A stretch of DNA of 36,673 nucleotides, from the NCBI GenBank assembly GCA_026552975.1, contig JAPMTR010000085.1:1-36673 (forward strand), in the 5' to 3' direction. Below, one piece after another: positions 32,735-36,673 of this stretch (position 1 is its first letter; every line of letters begins with the position of its first letter). The stretch comes from Candidatus Methanoperedens sp. GTDB taxonomy: Archaea; Halobacteriota; Methanosarcinia; Methanosarcinales; Methanoperedenaceae. The notes under the pieces were generated by a model. The model saw only the letters and a list, made by a program, of their open reading frames with translations. It made no database searches and was not told where the DNA came from. The position numbers and the translations under genes are program-made.

Positions 32735-33379
32735 TCAACCGGTACAGGCTGCAGCTTGCTGCGGTATATTGACCGCAGCCGGGCTTGTTTTTGTCCTGTC
32801 GATCACAAACGTAACAACTTTCTCGATCCTGGACAGGGAATTAAGAAGTTCCCTGAAACTGTAGTTTTCTATATATTCCCTGACATTTCCCAGGGGGATC
32901 TTATAGCCCATGAGATGCCCGATCACAGCTGCGCCAAACTCTGCTATTACTTCCTGATCGTTCCTCTGGCCGGGTTTAAGACCGTTTAGCCTGTAATCAA
33001 CTGCATGGCAAAGCTCGTGAAGGAATACCTCGATATCAGGACTGGCAAGCCGAATATTCTTGTTGACCAGGTTATATGATCCATAATCCCCGCAAAACCG
33101 CACAGGAACAACCTTAAGGCCAAGTTCCTGGATGATGCCGTTAAACTCGCAGGGAATATTGACCGTGAAGTTTTCATATATCAGAGGCGCGCCTTCAGTG
33201 TCTTCGCTTCGAAAAACTGGGATACCCCTGATCTGAACCTTGTATCTGTGGCCGTTCTTGCCGTTTACGGCCTCGAAATATTCAAAGCGGTTCAATACCC
33301 TGATCCCTGCAGATCTTGCAAGCCTTTTCAGGGTGTCCGTATCCCTGACATTTTCAAAGCTATGATCTATCTTCATCAT
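32735..33379 (-). CDS. ArdC-like zinc metallopeptidase
   Basis: The 214-residue protein has the zincin motif His121-Glu122-x2-His125 (FLHELCHAVDYRLNG) and a downstream EVIAEFGAAVIG whose Glu147 can be the third ligand. This order resembles the metallopeptidase domain of antirestriction protein ArdC and MPTase-type domains carried by plasmids and viruses. The N-terminal about 100 residues may be the substrate or DNA-binding part. It overlaps the preceding 68-residue gene by 4 nt. Base composition is visibly more GC-rich than the housekeeping genes, suggesting transfer. Confidence 0.65.
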   Translation of the reverse strand: MMKIDHSFENVRDTDTLKRLARSAGIRVLNRFEYFEAVNGKNGHRYKVQIRGIPVFRSEDTEGAPLIYENFTVNIPCEFNGIIQELGLKVVPVRFCGDYGSYNLVNKNIRLASPDIEVFLHELCHAVDYRLNGLKPGQRNDQEVIAEFGAAVIGHLMGYKIPLGNVREYIENYSFRELLNSLSRIEKVVTFVIDRTKTSPAAVNIPQQAAACTG

Positions 33380-33582
33380 AGCTTCACCCCTTCTGCTACG
33401 AGCTGCCTCTCGATCTCACGGCACCCCTCTGCCCATTCCTCCCATGCCTGATTACCCTCGACCGTGAAGGGGTCGTATTGCGGCGGCCTGGCCGCATGCT
33501 GGCTGAGAAGCCTTGTGAGTTCTTCGATCTTTGCGATCTCCTTCGAGGAGATAGATTTAATTCTCTGTGCGTTGTTTTCCAT
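33376..33582 (-). CDS. Small partner gene of the metallopeptidase
   Basis: The 68-residue protein (MENNAQRIKSISSKEIAKIE, then a WEEWAEGCREIERQLVAEG helix) has no recognised domain. GGAGG lies nine bases before the ATG, and its stop overlaps the start of the metallopeptidase gene by 4 nt, so both are translated from one message. An antitoxin-like or regulatory role is possible but not shown. A GGTG/CACC hairpin lies in its leader (about 33615-33645). Confidence 0.6.
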   Translation of the reverse strand: MENNAQRIKSISSKEIAKIEELTRLLSQHAARPPQYDPFTVEGNQAWEEWAEGCREIERQLVAEGVKL

Positions 33583-33678
33583 ATGCTTATTCCTCCTAGA
33601 CAGGAATGAGCCGCGCCTCTGGGTGTTACAAGCACCGCAGGGGCAATTCTGCTCTTTTCCTTAATGCTTTATACGCAT

Positions 33679-33772
33679 GCATACTATTTAAACTATAGCA
33701 TACTAAATCTCTTTAGGAAGTGCATGCAAAGTATTAATATAAATGCATACAATTTAACATCGAGGCATAGTA
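33679..33772 (+). promoter_or_regulatory. Four GCATACTA-like direct repeats
   Basis: GCATACTA occurs at 33679-33686 and 33698-33705, GCATACAA at 33745-33752 and GCATAGTA at 33765-33772. The pairs are 19 and 20 bases apart (about two helical turns) and 47 bases separate the pairs. The last copy ends four bases before the ATG of an RHH gene. They look like its operators. Confidence 0.5.
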
Positions 33773-33776
33773 TAAA

Positions 33777-33935
33777 ATGACTACAAAAAGCATAAGGCTC
33801 GACGAGGAAACATATAATAAACTCAAGGCAATACAGGATCAATATAATGATCTGACTTTTTCCCAGATCCTGGACTTTCTTATAGACTCAAAGGTGGATA
33901 TGAAGAAACTGGAAAAGATTTCAAGATCTCCCTGA
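33777..33935 (+). CDS. Short ribbon-helix-helix protein (VapB-like)
   Basis: This 52-residue protein is easily missed because of its size. It reads MTTKSIRLDEETYNKLKAIQ, then FSQILDFLIDSKVDMKKLEK: a strand, helix A and helix B of a ribbon-helix-helix domain, with the typical TYNKL turn. Family members of this size are antitoxins or element-encoded repressors. It has no strong ribosome site; the TATA-like TATAAA just upstream and the direct repeats suggest tight autoregulation. No toxin gene follows, only the structured GC-rich DNA. Confidence 0.65.
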   Translation: MTTKSIRLDEETYNKLKAIQDQYNDLTFSQILDFLIDSKVDMKKLEKISRSP

Positions 33936-34497
33936 GTCGGCGCGCAGGCGAACAGCTTCAAACCGTGCGAGTTTAAAACCATCCCCTTCAGGCGCAAACC
34001 GAATCACGGGCAGGCGCAGCGATACCCCACCAGGAAACGGGCGCATAACTGAAAACATCGCGAAGCGCGTGGAAAAGAGGTATCCAGGGAGGTTGGAGCC
34101 TGACCCTGCCACAAAAGAAAACGACATACGACAGGACAACCACATTGGATAGAAAAAAACCTGTGCGCCCTCAATACGAAGAGGAACATTCAAAAGAGTA
34201 TATCCGTGGTGTCATCGCCTGCCCTGCCAGATAGATGAACGAGGAATGAGATTATGATGGCTCGTCGCCGTGCGATTTTTTGCCGCAGCAAAAAACCCTT
34301 CAGGGCGAGCCTTCATTATCTCAGGCGTCGATGACGCTGGCAGGAGCAGGCGGCAGCACGGATATTACCTTTTTGCGTGAACGGAGTATATCAGAGAATT
34401 ATGTTGATGCAAAAAAATCCTAAATAAATCAATTTATATAAAGAGATAGACACATTTATTTAATAGCAAGATTAATAGTAAAATGTAAGGGTGGTAC
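33936..34497 (+). ncRNA. GC-rich non-coding stretch, candidate structured RNA
   Basis: This gap of about 560 bases has no convincing gene and is clearly richer in G and C than its surroundings, except the last 130 bases, which are AT-rich and hold the promoter of the next gene (TTTATATAAAG, about 34433-34443). The core 34200-34365 folds on itself through four nested helices. They are 9 bp (34200-34208 with 34357-34365), 15 bp with one bulge (34216-34230 with 34337-34352), 17 bp with two T-T mismatches (34248-34264 with 34306-34322) and 8 bp with a CGCA loop (34276-34295). A side hairpin GCGTC/GACGC lies at 34325-34337 and CAGGG/CCCTG at 34085-34108. Confidence 0.5.
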
Positions 34498-35511
34498 ATG
34501 TCTCTCAAAGAAAATGGCGTGAATCAACAATCAGTTCTTGATGAAGCAATGATTTTCTCAAAAAAAATGGAATACAGTAATGAAAGGGCTAAAGATATAG
34601 ATACCCAACAAATAATCAATGATTTTGGAAAATACAAGTTTTATTTTCATCTCACAATGAAACCTGAATTTCGAAGGTTTGCTACAATCAGGAATTATAC
34701 AAAGCATAATTGCTGGCGGTTCTTTTTCTATTCACAGAAATATTCAGTTACTAATGGATTTACAACTGTCAGTCCATCTCAATACAGGGCATTAAGTAAT
34801 ATTTCTCCCAACCCTCCGATCAATTTTTCAAATGGAAAGAAAGATTTCATCATAAAAGATGGAATTGATCAAACGTGTATTATTTGCAGAGGGAAAAAAT
34901 ACATTAACTGTGAATATTGTTCTGGTCGTAAAATAATCACATGTTCCGATTGCAATGGCAACAAATACATATTTGAAAATCCAAATACTCCTGAGAAAGT
35001 TCCCCCCAATAATAAAGAAATGAATACAATGAATCCTGTCAAATGCAAGACCTGTAATGGTAAAGGGAATGTCAAATGTTCAAAATGTGGAGGAACTGGT
35101 GAAAAAAGATGTGATTTTTGTGAGGGATCAGGAGTCACTTTTTCAGTTGATAAACATAGAATGAAATATTTTGTTGACCCCCAAATACAGACACTCTATG
35201 GAGATATACCCAAGAATAGAGGTGATAAATTTAGAGGGAAAAAAGAAATAGAACGGAATTTTATTGATCCTAATCCACCGTTTCAAGAAGGCATTTCAGC
35301 GTGTCGTATAGAGGGATTCAGTATCCCAATACTATTACTTGATGTCTATTTTGAAGGCAGGGAGTATAAAATTTATTATGACTTACATAATAAAAAATTT
35401 CAATGGAACGGTTATCCAGTCGATCATATGAGGATTATGGTTTCATCATCAATATTCATTTTGAGTCTATTTGTAATAATATATTTTCTGACAAATGGGA
35501 GGATTATTTGA
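34498..35511 (+). CDS. Membrane-anchored DnaJ-type zinc-finger protein without J domain
   Basis: In the 337 residues, the middle (about 123-216) has repeated Cys-x2-Cys-x-Gly units: CIICRGKKY, CEYCSGRK, CSDCNGNKY, CKTCNGKGN, CSKCGGTGE, CDFCEGSGV. This is the DnaJ cysteine-rich pattern, split by a roughly 30-residue insert. No HPD-containing J domain is present. A single membrane helix (MVSSSIFILSLFVIIYFL) ends the protein, so it is probably tail-anchored. GGGTGGT precedes the ATG. Role is unknown: zinc-dependent chaperone-like binding or an element-encoded factor. Confidence 0.75.
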   Translation: MSLKENGVNQQSVLDEAMIFSKKMEYSNERAKDIDTQQIINDFGKYKFYFHLTMKPEFRRFATIRNYTKHNCWRFFFYSQKYSVTNGFTTVSPSQYRALSNISPNPPINFSNGKKDFIIKDGIDQTCIICRGKKYINCEYCSGRKIITCSDCNGNKYIFENPNTPEKVPPNNKEMNTMNPVKCKTCNGKGNVKCSKCGGTGEKRCDFCEGSGVTFSVDKHRMKYFVDPQIQTLYGDIPKNRGDKFRGKKEIERNFIDPNPPFQEGISACRIEGFSIPILLLDVYFEGREYKIYYDLHNKKFQWNGYPVDHMRIMVSSSIFILSLFVIIYFLTNGRII

Positions 35512-35582
35512 TAAATAATAATTCTGAAAATATGTAGAACGCATTCAAACTATAACTCTCCAATCGTCATTTGAAACAGGTC

Positions 35583-36005
35583 TTATACAGCATTGATTAA
35601 CACCTTGAAGTTATTCTTTATTTTTCCTTTACAATCAATCCAGTAGATAGCGATATTATGACTTTTAATAAAGTCAATAAAAGCAGTTGAAATATAGCCA
35701 TGAGACTTTGGAGTTATAATAATTCTTTCCAGTTTTGAAAGGTCTATTGGATAATTTGTTTTTCCATCTGTCTTTATATTCTTTCCCTTCATACGATTTT
35801 CATAAAAATCAAGTCGTCTTTTAATTTTTTCTTGAGATAAACCAGCTTTTGTATATTGCTTAAGTAACGATTCTTTCAATTCGTTAAGATCGCTTTCACT
35901 GTAAGGTCTTTCTATCTTCTTACCTATTTGAGTATATACTGGTTTATTATCCTGTTGCCTTAGAGCGAATGCGCTATTTATCAATAAAGATGTTTCTAAA
36001 CTCAT
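35583..36005 (-). pseudogene. Cas1-like N-terminal fragment
   Basis: Residues 88-130 read IDLSKLERIIITPKSHGYISTAF followed by KSHNIAIYWIDCKGKI. That resembles the end of the Cas1 beta-strand domain, where a central L.RI.....G.IS..A......NI.I...D..G pattern is typical. The C-terminal helical nuclease domain of about 200 residues is absent: the frame stops after NFKVLINAV and I found no continuation in other frames. Residues 35-75 are an unusual Lys/Glu-rich helical insert. It could be a decayed solo Cas1 or casposase, or a stand-alone domain. Its start codon lies inside one copy of a 17-nt direct repeat (36002-36018). Confidence 0.45.
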
Positions 36006-36080
36006 ACTTTCATCACAAAAAGATATACGTCTTCAAGTTATTAAATACCTTTTGCCTATCCCTTCATACTTTCATCACAA
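36002..36080. repeat. 17-nt direct repeat, two copies 62 bases apart
   Basis: TCATACTTTCATCACAA occurs at 36002-36018 and 36064-36080. The first copy holds the start codon and ribosome-site region of the Cas1-like fragment. The second copy is flanked by the inverted arms CCTATCCCT (36055-36063) and AGGGATAGG (36090-36098). Confidence 0.55.
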
Positions 36081-36635
36081 TCGTATTTTAGGGATAGGTG
36101 CTTTCTTTTGTCTTCTCGTAAACACTAACACTAATCCTAAAACAAACGTGAACAAACACGAACTAACGTAAGATAATACATAAGAGAGAAAGAAGTCCCC
36201 GCGTGAAGTGAAGTGACGTGATGTCGTGTGATGTCACTACTTTTAGACAGTTAGATTATAATAATTGTCATTCATATATTAATAGTCATATCTTAATAAA
36301 CAATGTCGATGCTATTGTTATTTGCTAAGCAATGTGTACTGTTATTGATTTAAAGTCTTATATATAATTACTATGATTAAATTATCCTGATAGCGATTAC
36401 ACATAACCAGCAGCAGTAAACACTATTTATCCAATTGTACAATAGGTTTACCGATAACGATTATAAAATCAATAGCAGTAAACCTATTTTACCCAATTGT
36501 ACATTTAAGTATTAATATATAATTCACCCAATAATATAAGAGGGGGGGGGGGCGAATCATGACGGTATGGTAAATTCACTAAACTCATATTAAATAACCT
36601 TATATATGGACAGAGTAATTTTATGGTGTTTTACT
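36081..36635. other. AT-rich gap with repeats and a G11 tract, no gene seen
   Basis: Besides the duplication at 36389-36503, this gap of about 550 bases holds a GTGA/GTCA-rich block with AGTGAC/GTCACT arms (36212-36217 with 36233-36238), long AT-rich tracts, and eleven consecutive G at 36542-36552. I see no convincing coding frame. Confidence 0.4.
36389..36503. repeat. Degenerate tandem duplication of about 53 bases
   Basis: The unit GATA(G/A)CGATTA...AGCAGTAAAC..TATTT..CCAATTGTACA occurs twice, beginning at 36389 and 36453. Its 30-base second part (36412-36441 and 36474-36503) is best kept and repeats at exactly 62 bases. AATAGGTTTA and TAAACCTATT between the copies are inverted. It could be iterons or operators of an element. 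Confidence 0.45.
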
Positions 36636-36673
36636 ATGACATGTGGTCTTTCTGATGATGAACTCTTTATCTT
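36636..36673 (+). CDS. Possible start of a gene cut by the window end
   Basis: An open frame begins MTCGLSDDELFI and runs off the end. A TATA box (TTATATATG, about 36600-36608) is roughly 30 bases upstream, fitting leaderless start. LSDDELF resembles the opening of some IS1595-type transposases, but twelve residues are too few to say. Confidence 0.3.
   Translation, partial: MTCGLSDDELFI

Noticed and set aside
33921-34193. A 90-codon frame on the - strand, and an ATG-less + strand frame ending at about 34154, in the GC-rich stretch
   Set aside because: Both are Arg/Pro/Ser-rich, as expected from GC-rich non-coding DNA. No usable start on the + strand and no ribosome site on the - strand.
34168-34320. 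A group II intron, because of a GTGCG start and long helices
   Set aside because: No domain V hairpin with the catalytic triad and no reverse transcriptase were found.
35535-35580. A single CRISPR-repeat-like sequence (ATTCAAACTATAACTCTCC then ATTTGAAAC) next to the Cas1-like fragment
   Set aside because: Only one copy exists in the window. The likeness rests on the common GAAAC end.
36412-36503. A CRISPR array (30-base repeat, 32-base spacer)
   Set aside because: Only two units. The repeats differ at several positions and the similarity runs on into the supposed spacer, so tandem duplication explains it better.

Overview
The window is archaeal chromosome, most likely from a Methanosarcinales relative of the Candidatus Methanoperedens (ANME-2d) or methanogen type. 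The taxon is my inference. The evidence is a methanogenesis-marker-14-type protein next to the methanogen families DUF1890 and DUF1894, a tetrahydromethanopterin biosynthesis gene (mptD), an archaeal histone, a Methanosarcina-style S-layer domain, archaeosortase A with lipid-head-group enzymes, a tRNA-Met with a bulge-helix-bulge intron, and TATA-box promoters, several of them leaderless.

Layout. 1-1.4 kb: the start of an S-layer gene (- strand) with a long, apparently structured 5' leader, then an AIM24-family gene. 1.4-4.4 kb: a - strand operon of an RNA 2'-O-methyltransferase, marker 14, DUF1890 and DUF1894. 4.4-5.0 kb: a ribbon-helix-helix (RHH) gene with operator-like repeats and a repeat-rich coding region. 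5.0-7.5 kb: the tightly overlapped operon artA-asd-pssA-mptD. 7.6-31.2 kb: mostly housekeeping genes: argH, a CorA-like transporter, a TolB-like propeller protein, hisG, a response regulator with PAS domain, an ABC ATPase overlapping a JAMM peptidase, a phosphohexomutase, a PiT transporter, Thg1, a PRC-barrel protein, gltX, a histone, aroA, tRNA-Met, a lipoprotein, pyrB-pyrI, a PAS histidine kinase, a HEAT-repeat protein, a glycosyltransferase with a PAP2 phosphatase, a frameshifted NifU-like gene, a zinc-ribbon protein and DUF22.

31.3-36.7 kb, after tRNA-Glu, is different in character. It holds small RHH regulators with palindromic or direct-repeat operators, an ArdC-like metallopeptidase with a small partner gene, GC-rich non-coding segments with long hairpins (the best spans 34200-34365), a membrane protein with DnaJ-type zinc fingers but no J domain, a Cas1-like N-terminal fragment, and AT-rich DNA with degenerate direct repeats and a G11 tract. 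I read it as an accessory or mobile-element-derived island.

Themes. Cell-envelope work recurs: S-layer, archaeosortase with archaetidylserine and archaetidylethanolamine synthesis, a possible sortase substrate at 10.2-11.3 kb, a sugar-phosphate mutase, and the glycosyltransferase-PAP2 pair. The most unexplained signals are the structured S-layer leader, the RHH gene whose coding region repeats its own operator core, and the 166-nt hairpin in a GC-rich non-coding stretch. All family calls come from reading the sequence by eye; no database search was run.
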